DNA from: an uncultured Chlorobiaceae bacterium
GTDB taxonomy: Bacteria > Bacteroidota > Chlorobiia > Chlorobiales > Chlorobiaceae
Length of the DNA stretch: 64,000 nt
Assembly: GCA_903836465.1 (NCBI GenBank)
Contig: CAILRB010000009.1
Coordinates: 1-64,000 of the forward strand
Reading direction: 5' to 3'
Positions 34,680-42,567 of this stretch are shown here, in pieces. The position numbers were made by a program, and so were the translations under genes. The notes below the pieces were generated by a model. That model searched no databases and was not told the DNA's origin. It worked only from the letters and a program-made list of their open reading frames with translations. Position 1 is the stretch's first letter. Every line of letters begins with the position of its first letter.

Positions 34680-35120
34680 TTAACCCCTCAATGAGGTGGA
34701 TTTCGCAGTCGGCAATTCCGGCATTTCGGGCATCTTTGGAATATTCGGGGTCGGCCTTACCCAATCGAGATCTCCTTTCACCCAGGCGTAAGCAAGACCG
34801 AGAATCAGGATGCCTGCAAAGACAAGCGCCTCAACCAGAGCAAATTCTCCAAGCTGGCGGAATATGGTTGCCCAGGGAAACAGGAAGACAACCTCAACGT
34901 CAAAAATGATAAATATAAGTGCGACTACGTAGAACCTGATATTGAACTTGACCCATGCGCTGCCTATTGCTTCTTCGCCGCACTCGTAGGTTGAATTTTT
35001 TGCGGGGTTCGGCCTGCTGGGACGCAGGAGACGGGCGGTGAGATACCCGCCGGCGACGAAAACAACGCCAAGGGCAAGGAAAGCAAAAACATTGCCAAAA
35101 TTACTCAGTGTCTGATCCAT
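34680..35120 (-). CDS. nuoA: NADH-quinone oxidoreductase subunit A
   Basis: First gene of the nuo operon, 146 residues with three membrane helices. Family motifs include [18 protein letters not shown] (the conserved Cys loop) and [15 protein letters not shown]. The C-terminal tail, rich in Pro and Met ([15 protein letters not shown]), extends beyond the E. coli length. It is preceded by a TATATTTG promoter-type element about 80 bases upstream. Confidence 0.95.
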   Translation of the reverse strand: MDQTLSNFGNVFAFLALGVVFVAGGYLTARLLRPSRPNPAKNSTYECGEEAIGSAWVKFNIRFYVVALIFIIFDVEVVFLFPWATIFRQLGEFALVEALVFAGILILGLAYAWVKGDLDWVRPTPNIPKMPEMPELPTAKSTSLRG

Positions 35121-35199
35121 GTAACGCTGTTTTGAGTTAATTCGGGTCTGACAAGAAAAAAATTTTCAGTCCTGTTTCATTCTTTTTTAACAAGGTGCG

Positions 35200-35207
35200 C
35201 AAATATA
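35200..35207 (-). promoter_or_regulatory. -7 element of a Chlorobi-type promoter for nuo
   Basis: TATATTTG on the minus strand exactly matches the Bacteroidetes/Chlorobi -7 consensus TAnnTTTG, about 80 bases upstream of nuoA in an AT-rich gap. No clear -33 TTTG was found at 17-23 bases upstream, so only the -7 box is claimed. Confidence 0.45.
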
Positions 35208-35244
35208 TAAAAAAAAATTTCTTTGGCCACAGAAAAAAATAGGC

Positions 35245-35496
35245 TTAATGGCCTTCGTTCTGAAATTTTCGGCCTATACGCATAAATAACTTTATAAATA
35301 AGGATGTTATCAGTAAAACAATAAGAAGTATGGCCCCCTGCGAGACCGGCCAGGAGCCGGTAACGGCAAACAGAGCGGGCCCGATTGTCGACAGAACAAT
35401 CATCCAGATAATCGGAGTCCACGCAATACCGAAAATAACAGGAAGAGCTGTTTTCATAAACTGCTTCCTCGTTTCAACATCAGGAAAAAGTTTCAT
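35245..35496 (-). CDS. Small two-helix membrane protein
   Basis: 83 residues with two hydrophobic helices (PVIFGIAWTPIIWMIVLSTI and the GAILLIVLLITSLFIKLFM segment) and a short basic C-terminus. The family is not recognised. Its start overlaps the stop of the TPR gene by 4 bases, so it is probably the last gene of that transcript. It lies upstream of nuoA on the same strand, with the presumed nuo promoter between. A link to NDH-1 or haem synthesis is possible but unproven. Confidence 0.6.
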   Translation of the reverse strand: MKLFPDVETRKQFMKTALPVIFGIAWTPIIWMIVLSTIGPALFAVTGSWPVSQGAILLIVLLITSLFIKLFMRIGRKFQNEGH

Positions 35497-36107
35497 GGTG
35501 CTTCAAAAAAAAGAGTTCCTATCTGCCCGGCCAATGCGGCGTCGAGTGTTTTTAGTATTTCATACTCCCTTTTCAGCCCTTTCATATCGCCTCTTGAGAG
35601 GTAATACATGGCGATCTTGCTGTGGGGTTCAGGGTTTTGCGGTTCAAGGTCGAGCGCTTTTTCAAAAGCCTCTTTTGCTTTGTCGAGCTCTCCAAGATCA
35701 AGGTAGGCATCGCCAAGAACGCAGTAAATATCGGCATATTCCGGGTCGATGGCAAGCCCTTTTTGAAGGGTCTTCAGTGCGGCCTCCTCTTTTCCAAGCA
35801 TGAACTGCACGAAACCAAGGTGTTTGTAGGCTTGCAGAAAACCGGGGTCGAGCACAATGGTTTTCATGAGATCGCAGGCTGCTTTCCGGTAGGTGCCCAG
35901 GGCAAGGTTGGTGACTGCACGCGCATAGAGCACTTCCGGGTCACGACGTTTTATCTCTATGCAGCGATCAAGCAGCTCAAGCGCCTCTTCGTTCCGCTGC
36001 TGGTCAATATAGCTCACCGCGAGTTCATACTGTTTGCGGGGATTATCGGGATCCTGCTGCAGTGCGGCCTCCCGCTGCTCTTTCTCTCTCTCTTGTTCAG
36101 CGTTCAA
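35493..36107 (-). CDS. TPR-repeat protein
   Basis: 204 residues made almost wholly of tetratricopeptide repeats (about five), for example NPRKQYELAVSYIDQQRNEE, then YADIYCVLGDAYLDLGELDK and AKEAFEKALDLEPQNPEPH. It has no signal peptide or membrane segment, so it is probably cytoplasmic. TPR proteins mediate protein-protein contacts and the partner is not evident. It lies 12 bases after the ferrochelatase-family gene and overlaps the small membrane protein gene. Confidence 0.85.
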   Translation of the reverse strand: MNAEQEREKEQREAALQQDPDNPRKQYELAVSYIDQQRNEEALELLDRCIEIKRRDPEVLYARAVTNLALGTYRKAACDLMKTIVLDPGFLQAYKHLGFVQFMLGKEEAALKTLQKGLAIDPEYADIYCVLGDAYLDLGELDKAKEAFEKALDLEPQNPEPHSKIAMYYLSRGDMKGLKREYEILKTLDAALAGQIGTLFFEAP

Positions 36108-36119
36108 GGGTAAGGAATT

Positions 36120-37184
36120 TTACTGGTTATGTTCAAGACGTTCCAGGTCGATCTGAAGCTTGTTGAGTGCTTCAAGCTTCTCAAGTACCTGATCAGCAAG
36201 CCATTGACCGAAAGGGAGTGAGTCGTTAATGCACCGGATGTACTGGAAGAGGGGAAAACCGGCGCGTTCAAGCATGTTGCGGGCATCATATTCGGTTTCG
36301 CTGTTATCGGCAAAAAAACCGTAGGGGAACATGACCACTCCTTCGTACCCCTCACTCTTAAAATCCAGAAGCGCTTTTTCAATGGTCTCGGAGGTCCACT
36401 CCCCTCCTCTGGAATGGTTCATGCAGCCCTGACGAACATCGCTGAAAATATTTTGCGGATCGGCCAGAATTTTTTGTTTCATCACCTCAAAAAATGCTAT
36501 GGTCTCTTCGAGTCCGGTAAAGAGTGTCGGTGGATTTCCGGCACGATCTCTGACGAGAGTGCCATGGATGACCAGCACAAGACCGATTTTACCGCGTGTC
36601 TGGAGACGCAGGGCGGGAGAAAGCTCCCCGAAAAGATGCTCTATGTATATTCGGTGAAGACGATCTTCTTTCCAGAGTTTGCTTAACACGTTGACCTGGC
36701 TGAAGGTACTGTCGCCATAGACGTCGACGACCATCTGGCAGGCCACACCGCAGGAGAATGCTGATTCAACCGGAAACATCGGCACGATGATTATTCCGTT
36801 ATAGTTCTGCCGCAACTGCGGCAGCATATCATCGAGATAGGGCGGTACGAAATAGCAGGCATCGAAGACGTCGATATCGACTTCTGAAAGCAGAGGGCTG
36901 CCGCTTGCGGCAATGCAGTCGGCCAGTCTGTTTTTCTGGGCCCGGTTGATTGCCAGGAGCAAAGAGCTGTATCGGTTGAGTTTCCATTCGATATAGTGCT
37001 TTGTTGAACGGTAATCTGCAATAAAATAGATCAGGGGCGCAGGAATTTTTGCAATCTGACGCGTAATGACCTTGAGAATTTTTCTCGAACTTGGCCACAG
37101 ATTCCTTATGGTAACTTTTTCAACTTCTCCATAAGTGGTGACAACAACGGCATATTTTTTTCTGGTCACAATGCTATCCACCAT
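36120..37184 (-). CDS. hemH: Ferrochelatase-family protein
   Basis: 354 residues of the ferrochelatase (HemH) family, which inserts Fe2+ into protoporphyrin. The two metal/proton residues of the family are present: H207 in LVIHGTLVRDRAG, and E296 in FADNSETEYD, which aligns with DHLEVLYD of Bacillus. The N-terminal half is divergent (no classical LGGP start; TTYGEVEKVT instead), so a related chelatase role cannot be excluded. Green sulfur bacteria make both haem and chlorophylls and need branch-point chelatases. It overlaps the PAP2-like gene by 19 bases and precedes the TPR gene. Confidence 0.75.
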   Translation of the reverse strand: MVDSIVTRKKYAVVVTTYGEVEKVTIRNLWPSSRKILKVITRQIAKIPAPLIYFIADYRSTKHYIEWKLNRYSSLLLAINRAQKNRLADCIAASGSPLLSEVDIDVFDACYFVPPYLDDMLPQLRQNYNGIIIVPMFPVESAFSCGVACQMVVDVYGDSTFSQVNVLSKLWKEDRLHRIYIEHLFGELSPALRLQTRGKIGLVLVIHGTLVRDRAGNPPTLFTGLEETIAFFEVMKQKILADPQNIFSDVRQGCMNHSRGGEWTSETIEKALLDFKSEGYEGVVMFPYGFFADNSETEYDARNMLERAGFPLFQYIRCINDSLPFGQWLADQVLEKLEALNKLQIDLERLEHNQ

Positions 37185-37759
37185 TGTAATTCGACAACCA
37201 TCATGCTAAAACCAACCACTCCACCGATAAGCGTCTGCATAAAATTATGGGCTTTCAACACTATTCTTGACCACATAAGCAGGGGCACAAGAAGCAGCAG
37301 CCATAGAGCTGCAACACCGAACTGCATAAACAGCAAGGCGACAGAGGAGGTGAAGGTGAAGAGATGTATGCTGATTTTCCACTGGAGAGTGATCAGCAGG
37401 ATTAAGACGGTATTGACGGCGTTAAAGAGCAGGATACCGGTGAGCAGCCTTGGTGGATGAAGCTGCTTCATAAATTCATAACCGAGGGCATTGACGGCAA
37501 CAAGAACCAGCAGAGGCAGAAAACGCTGTTCGCGAAAGGTGATGTTGTAATCGGAAATTCTTCCTGTTTTTTTCAGGCCGGAGATCAGGAGGATGGGTGC
37601 AAGTGTGCTTGCGGAAAAAAGCACTATCAGGTAGGAGATACTCTTTGCGTCATTGCCGTATCCGAGCATCACAATAGCGACATAGACTGCCGGCGCAACC
37701 ACAACCGGACTGATCACCCATGAAACAATGCTTGCAAATCGGTGTAAAATAAACGGCAT
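37166..37759 (-). CDS. PAP2-like integral membrane protein with degenerate active site
   Basis: About 197 residues from ATG 37759; a GTG at 37852 is also possible but would run into the tRNA promoter region. Five to six hydrophobic helices. It follows the layout of lipid-phosphate phosphatases (PAP2), with motif 3 recognisable as SR-x5-H-x3-Q (SRIVLKAHNFMQ), but the usual Asp is Gln. The motif 2 position reads WKISIH in place of PSGH. The N-terminal motif is KKTGRISDYNITFREQR. It may be inactive or have altered specificity. It overlaps the ferrochelatase-family gene. Confidence 0.6.
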   Translation of the reverse strand: MPFILHRFASIVSWVISPVVVAPAVYVAIVMLGYGNDAKSISYLIVLFSASTLAPILLISGLKKTGRISDYNITFREQRFLPLLVLVAVNALGYEFMKQLHPPRLLTGILLFNAVNTVLILLITLQWKISIHLFTFTSSVALLFMQFGVAALWLLLLVPLLMWSRIVLKAHNFMQTLIGGVVGFSMMVVELQWWIAL

Positions 37760-37872
37760 AGGCTTAAAATATAGAAACCGGAATAAAATATTTTTAGCGT
37801 CATACGCCGTAAAAGTATCTTTAAAGATAGTTTTTATTAGACTAAAAACCACGTATATTATTGACCTGAACT

Positions 37873-37954
37873 GCGAGAGTGGTGAAATTGGTATACACGC
37901 TAGTCTTAGGAACTAGTGCCGTGAGGCGTGAGGGTTCGATTCCCTTCTCTCGCA
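37873..37954 (+). tRNA. tRNA-Leu (UAG)
   Basis: Acceptor GCGAGAG (37873-37879) pairs with CTCTCGC (37947-37953). Anticodon TAG is at 37907-37909 in loop CTTAGGA. It has the long variable arm of class II tRNAs and T-loop GGTTCGATTCC. The 3' CCA is not encoded. A TATATT box lies at 37854-37859 just upstream. Confidence 0.96.
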
Positions 37955-37968
37955 CCGCTCAGAAACAG

Positions 37969-38053
37969 GCCAAAGTGGCGGAACTGGTAGACGCGCTGGA
38001 CTCAAAATCCAGTGAGTGAATAACTCGTGTGGGTTCGATTCCCATCTTTGGTA
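37969..38053 (+). tRNA. tRNA-Leu (CAA)
   Basis: Acceptor GCCAAAG (37969-37975) pairs with CTTTGGT (38046-38052, G-U at the end pair). Anticodon CAA lies in loop CTCAAAA between arms CTGGA and TCCAG. It has a class II long variable arm. It lies 14 bases after the first tRNA-Leu and is probably co-transcribed with it and the HIT gene. Confidence 0.95.
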
Positions 38054-38089
38054 CGAATACAACAATCAACGTCGTGGAGAACGCTCGTC

Positions 38090-38608
38090 ATGAATAGAAT
38101 GTACTCGCCCTGGCGTGAAGTGTACATGCAGTCTTTCAAGGATGACAAGCCTGCCGCTGCTGATGGTAAATCAGTTTTTGCCGATATTCCTCCAGAGGAT
38201 GACGAGAAGCGCTTTGTCCTTTACCGGGGAACAAGGTGCTTCATCATCATGAATCTCTATCCCTACAATTGCGGGCATCTCATGGTGATTCCCTACATGC
38301 AGACTGCCGACTTTTCAGAGCTGGACCAGGGGACAAAGCTGGAGGTGATGGAGCTGACCGATCTCTCCATCAAGGCACTGAAGCTTACCCTGAGGCCGCA
38401 GGGGTTCAACATCGGCGCCAATCTTGGACGGGTTGCCGGTGGTAGTGTGGATAACCATATTCATTTCCATATTGTGCCTCGCTGGGAAGGCGACACGAAT
38501 TTTATGCCTGTTCTTGCCGATGCCAAGGTGCTCAGCAATGATATGACCTCCACCTACAAAAACCTGAGACAAGCCTTCATTGATCTTACCCGGGCACAGG
38601 AGCAATAG
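38090..38608 (+). CDS. HIT-family nucleotide hydrolase/transferase
   Basis: 172 residues from ATG 38090, chosen because GGAGA lies upstream at about 11 bases and because earlier in-frame codons fall inside the tRNA. The histidine triad HIHFHIV is at residues 123-129, and NLYPYNCGHLMVIPYM is the second conserved block. HIT proteins act on nucleoside phosphate conjugates (AP4A or AMP-amine types). This longer form resembles the AP4A phosphorylase-like branch. It is followed after 14 bases by a methyltransferase gene. Confidence 0.9.
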   Translation: MNRMYSPWREVYMQSFKDDKPAAADGKSVFADIPPEDDEKRFVLYRGTRCFIIMNLYPYNCGHLMVIPYMQTADFSELDQGTKLEVMELTDLSIKALKLTLRPQGFNIGANLGRVAGGSVDNHIHFHIVPRWEGDTNFMPVLADAKVLSNDMTSTYKNLRQAFIDLTRAQEQ

Positions 38609-38622
38609 TCTCTTTTGCCGCA

Positions 38623-39555
38623 ATGGAAACCGTTCCCTGCCCCATAAGCAACTCCACGGAGTTCATTCCCTGGCTTCAGGTGCCAGACCGCTTTGACGCT
38701 TCCGGAATAAAGCGATGGCAGCTTGTTCAGTCTTGCGCCTCCGGGCTCATTATGCTTAATCCCCGTCCCGAAAGCTCTGAAATAGCTGTTCATTACCGAA
38801 GCGGTCCGTATGATCCTTATCGGCATGCCAACGGCAACTCATCGTTGAGTGAGCGGGTCTTTCTTGCCGCGCGATCACTGTTGCTTGGCTACAGGGCTTC
38901 TCTTATCCTGAAAGGAGCTTTCAAGCCTCTTGAGAAGCTTTCGATTCTTGAGATCGGCTGTGCAACGGGAGAGCTGCTGCACTTTTTTCACCGCAGCAAG
39001 GGAATTCCGCTTGATCATCTTGCGGGCGTAGAGCCTGATGCGGAATCAGCGGCTTATGCGCGAGAGGTTTTCGGGCTGAGCGTCTCCCCTTTTCTGCAGA
39101 ATGGGTACCCCAAAAAGTTTGACCGTCTTGTGCTGTGGCATACGCTTGAACATATTCACGCTCTGCATGAAACTCTCCAGGGTGCAGCGTCACTGCTTGA
39201 GCCGAACGGCGTGCTTGTTCTTGCACTTCCCAATCCTTCGGGTTCCGGAGCAAACTCTTATCGGGAGAATTGGATCGCCTGGGACGCGCCGCGTCATCTC
39301 TTCCATTTTATGCCGGGAACTCTTGAAAGGCTTCTTGAACAGCATCATCTGCGCGTTTTCAGCCGCCGGCCTTATCTTCCTGATGCGCTGTACAATACGT
39401 TTTACAGCGAAAAGCTTCGCTGTAACAGTAAGGGGGAGCGATTTCATGCCCTGAAACGTGTCACCGCACTTGGTTTGGCGATGGTTTCACTGGGCAAGGA
39501 GGCCTTATGGCCGAAGGAGGCTTCGAGTTTTATTTATTTTGCAAGAAAAACATAG
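38623..39555 (+). CDS. Class I SAM-dependent methyltransferase
   Basis: 310 residues. The Methyltransf_23-type core has motif I LEIGCATGELLHFF (about residues 109-122) and LVLWHTLEHIHALHETL as motif IV. The N-terminal part (WQLVQSCASGLIMLNPRP) resembles methyltransferases of cell-envelope or small-molecule modification. No membrane segment is seen. The substrate is unknown. It starts 14 bases after the HIT gene and ends 11 bases before the convergent TolC-family gene. Confidence 0.85.
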   Translation: METVPCPISNSTEFIPWLQVPDRFDASGIKRWQLVQSCASGLIMLNPRPESSEIAVHYRSGPYDPYRHANGNSSLSERVFLAARSLLLGYRASLILKGAFKPLEKLSILEIGCATGELLHFFHRSKGIPLDHLAGVEPDAESAAYAREVFGLSVSPFLQNGYPKKFDRLVLWHTLEHIHALHETLQGAASLLEPNGVLVLALPNPSGSGANSYRENWIAWDAPRHLFHFMPGTLERLLEQHHLRVFSRRPYLPDALYNTFYSEKLRCNSKGERFHALKRVTALGLAMVSLGKEALWPKEASSFIYFARKT

Positions 39556-39566
39556 CCTGGAGAACG

Positions 39567-40946
39567 TTACCTGGAAATCCTTCTCCGCCCCAGGGCTTTG
39601 TCGAGTTGGGTACTTGCTGCAAGGCAGTCGTACACTGCCTGTAGATAGTTGGTTTTGGCTTTGTTGAGCTGGAGTTCCGCGTCGGTTAATTCAAGGCGGG
39701 AACCGATGCCTTCTTTGAAGCGGAGACGCGATATGTTGTAGCTTCGTTCTGCAACGCTGATGGTTTTGGACTGTACCTCAATTCTTTTCTGTGATTCCCT
39801 GAAATTTAATAACCGAACCTCTATTTCAGCCCTGACATTGGCTTTGAGCTCTTCAAACCGTGTACGGGTCTGGAGCTGCCCGATCCTTGCCTGTTCAACC
39901 TGGGAGCTGATGCGATAGCCGGTAAAGAGAGGCATGGTGAGCTGAAGACCTACTGAAGAGGATGCCGGCCAGCGGGAATTGGAGGGTCTGATGCCATCAT
40001 TGAAGGCCGTCTGAGACTCAAGTTTGCCGAATGCGGAAAGAAGTGGAAAGCGTTCAGCACGGGCAGCATTGACTTTTTCACCTTCCGCCTGTACCTGAAG
40101 ATCAAGCTGATGAAGATCGGGCCTTGAATCGAGCGCTTCGCGATATGCGGCGTTGATATCGGCAGGATAGATGGCCGAAGGAATCTCAAGTTTTCCGGTC
40201 AGTTTGACGTTGCTGTCGACCGGAATGCCCATGGCATTTTTCAGCCTGGTCATGGTGGTCGCCACTCTGTTTTCGGCCTGTATGAGGTCGGGACGGAGAT
40301 TTTCAACGGAAAGAAAGGCTTTGAGGGTATCAATATCCGCAGCTACTCCCTGCCGGAACATGGACCGGGTATCTTTTCTTGATTGCTCCCAGCGAGCGAT
40401 ACTCTGCTCAATCAGTGACAACTGCTCTTTTGAGATGAGTGCGTCGAAATAGGAGATTTTTATGTCGGCAACAACAGCGGACTCGGCGTTCCGGTAGGCC
40501 TCTTCACTCATCTTGCGAACAATTCCAGACGCCCTTATGCCTGCAATTGCCGATCCGTTGAAGAGCGGCTGATGCACATCAAGGGTAGCGCGTCCGGCAT
40601 TATCGGAGCTTGTTGTGAGTGTCGTTGGAAAACCTGGAAACCCCTGGTTTGGAGGAAGCAGCAGTACTGATGGTTTCAGGGTGCGGGTATAGGTGAATCC
40701 TGTTGTAATCTGGGGCATCACGGCTGACCAGCTCTCCCGGATTTTCTGCCCTGCCATATCGCGATCGAGTCGGGCAATTTCAAGGATGCGGCTTTTTTCG
40801 AGCCCTGTACGAACGGCTTCATCAAGGGTCAGTGATCTTGTCTCTTCTGAAGCGGTGGCTGCTTTCAGAAGAGAAGACTCTGTCAACAAAAGAAAAGGCA
40901 GGAGAACCAAAATAATTGCTCCAAGCCGGAATACTATTCGTCTCAT
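39567..40946 (-). CDS. TolC-family outer-membrane efflux protein
   Basis: 459 residues. The signal peptide is within the first 35 (LGAIILVLLPFLLLTESSLL). Two repeats of the outer-membrane efflux fold follow, with long helices (LDEAVRTGLEKSRILEIARL in the first; YREALDSRPDLHQLDLQVQA in the second). The tail NKAKTNYLQAVYDCLAASTQLDKAL is typical. It forms the outer-membrane channel of tripartite pumps or type I secretion. Its inner-membrane partners are not adjacent, so the substrate is unknown. Transcribed away from the hydrolase gene. Confidence 0.92.
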   Translation of the reverse strand: MRRIVFRLGAIILVLLPFLLLTESSLLKAATASEETRSLTLDEAVRTGLEKSRILEIARLDRDMAGQKIRESWSAVMPQITTGFTYTRTLKPSVLLLPPNQGFPGFPTTLTTSSDNAGRATLDVHQPLFNGSAIAGIRASGIVRKMSEEAYRNAESAVVADIKISYFDALISKEQLSLIEQSIARWEQSRKDTRSMFRQGVAADIDTLKAFLSVENLRPDLIQAENRVATTMTRLKNAMGIPVDSNVKLTGKLEIPSAIYPADINAAYREALDSRPDLHQLDLQVQAEGEKVNAARAERFPLLSAFGKLESQTAFNDGIRPSNSRWPASSSVGLQLTMPLFTGYRISSQVEQARIGQLQTRTRFEELKANVRAEIEVRLLNFRESQKRIEVQSKTISVAERSYNISRLRFKEGIGSRLELTDAELQLNKAKTNYLQAVYDCLAASTQLDKALGRRRISR

Positions 40947-41277
40947 CTTCTTACAAAATAATAACTTTTACATTTACTCCACGGCAGGGCACACAACGTT
41001 CGCTTCGTGATGCCTGTCTGTTATTATACTATTCTTTTAAGTCATTTCTGAAAAAGCAGTTCAATATGCAGGAACTTTCCCGGGAAGAGGTGGAGCCCAG
41101 GTAAACGGTGTTTTGCCTCTTTTTTTCGTTTTTACCGGATGCGGCGGTGTTTCGTGATTGCATTATCCGGCCCCGTATGTATATTCAGTGTATGTACTTT
41201 CGAGCTCCTTGTATAGTTCCTGCCGGTTCTATGTTATTCCGGACGTCAGGGTTTTATCAACAAATTATCTGCTCATC
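40947..41277. promoter_or_regulatory. Divergent intergenic region, TolC gene / hydrolase gene
   Basis: 331 bases if the hydrolase starts at 41278. On the plus strand TTGCAT (41158-41163) and TATATT (41180-41185) are spaced by 16 bases and could be its promoter. An imperfect hairpin at about 40984-41021 (GGCAGGGCA with TGCCTGTC) lies nearer the TolC gene. Nothing else is evident. Confidence 0.35.
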
Positions 41278-42486
41278 ATGGAACCTATCATCATTAATGA
41301 TTACTGTTTCAAAAGGGTCTACTTCTGGATGCAGTATACTCCTGAAGATCTGAATTTCACGGAAATAGCCATAGATGTCTATTATCCAAAAGACAGAAAG
41401 GCGAATGGTCTTGTTATGTTCAGTCATGGATTCATGATCGGCCCCGATCTGCTCTATCTTCCGAAACGTCTGCTTGCGGGCATTTTCAACAACGAGCAGG
41501 CTCCCCTGTTTGGCAACTACCCTTCCTATTTTTACAACTATACTTCTGCCATAGTAAAAAATAACTGGGCAATGGCTTTTGTGACCTCGACGCACAAGCA
41601 AAACGAGTTTACTCCCACGACTGATTTTGGCGGCAATCCGAGGGTTGGACAGGAAGCGTTCATGGCAGCCTCCTATCTTGCATGTTTCGGCGCGACCAGC
41701 ACCTTCTATAATGCAAGCCGCTCGAAGCAATTTCAGTTCATGAACTCCAACAATGTCATTTTTGCCGGCCACTCTGTCGGAGGCGCACATGCACAGGTGG
41801 CCGCCACCGGATTTGACAATCTGCAGGCGATCGGGGAAAAAACAAACAAGAAGTTTGACCCAATTGTCTACGACAGGGTTATCTTTCCAAGATACACGGA
41901 GAAGCTTTCGACCTGGGGGGAGGCCAGCCGGGCTAATCCAGTCGGTCTTGTTCAGCTTTCGCCTGTGGATATGAAAAATCCGCTTTTTGGCGGCATGGAA
42001 GCTTACCGGCAAAAACTGGCGACGATACCGATTCCTAACCTGATGATTGTCGGCCAGTGCGATTGTGCCTGCCTTGAGACATCGCAGCCTCCGGCATGGT
42101 CTGCCGATTCGGCGGTTGTCACCGAGTACAGCCAGATGGCTCCCGCAGGGAGTAATTCGTGGGCGGCTGTCGCCAATGTTGAAAAAGGCAGCCATTGCGG
42201 ATATCTGACTGCGCCGAGTGCGCTCTGCTCTACGGCCGACAGCAGCTCGCAGTGCAAAAGCTGTCCGGATACGGATAAATATAAACCGGTCGGCAAGGAG
42301 ACTGACTTCACTGCTGAGCTTTTCAAACGCTTTATCGACCTCTATCCCGCCAATTCAGGGTTTGCTGGTTCACGCCAGGATTGGGTGGATAGCAGTTTCG
42401 TGAAGTGGCTCAACAATCAAAGCCCGTCTGAGACGTCGATCAATCTTGTTCCGTTCAGCGACGGAAAATATGTGTATCACGTGTAG
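41278..42486 (+). CDS. Alpha/beta hydrolase of unknown substrate
   Basis: 402 residues from ATG 41278. The frame is open from a TTG at 41158, but that extension has no family or signal-peptide character. The alpha/beta-hydrolase core is clear: oxyanion strand GLVMFSHGFMIGPDLLYLP (residues 44-62) and nucleophile elbow FAGHSVGGAHA with Ser166. The later stretch NLMIVGQCDCACLETSQPP and the SHCGYLTAP segment, the latter with a possible catalytic His, contain several cysteines. It resembles dienelactone-hydrolase or chlorophyllase-like folds, but no specific family is claimed. Ends at a strong terminator. Confidence 0.75.
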   Translation: MEPIIINDYCFKRVYFWMQYTPEDLNFTEIAIDVYYPKDRKANGLVMFSHGFMIGPDLLYLPKRLLAGIFNNEQAPLFGNYPSYFYNYTSAIVKNNWAMAFVTSTHKQNEFTPTTDFGGNPRVGQEAFMAASYLACFGATSTFYNASRSKQFQFMNSNNVIFAGHSVGGAHAQVAATGFDNLQAIGEKTNKKFDPIVYDRVIFPRYTEKLSTWGEASRANPVGLVQLSPVDMKNPLFGGMEAYRQKLATIPIPNLMIVGQCDCACLETSQPPAWSADSAVVTEYSQMAPAGSNSWAAVANVEKGSHCGYLTAPSALCSTADSSSQCKSCPDTDKYKPVGKETDFTAELFKRFIDLYPANSGFAGSRQDWVDSSFVKWLNNQSPSETSINLVPFSDGKYVYHV

Positions 42487-42523
42487 CTTGCAGCGGAAAC
42501 CATTTCGGCTGTGTATGGCTTTC

Positions 42524-42558
42524 AGACCCGGGTTCACTGGAATCCGGGTCTTTTTTTT
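42524..42558 (+). terminator. Rho-independent terminator of the hydrolase gene
   Basis: GACCCGG (42525-42531) pairs with CCGGGTC (42544-42550), extended inward by TTC/GAA across one mismatch, then eight T (42551-42558). It lies about 40 bases after the stop and faces the convergent rarA gene. Confidence 0.93.
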
Positions 42559-42567
42559 ATTACAGGA

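Noticed and set aside
41257-42195. 312-residue open frame on the minus strand
   Set aside because: It is antisense to the alpha/beta hydrolase with its clear GHSVG motif; the predicted protein is rich in Arg, His and Cys with no fold.
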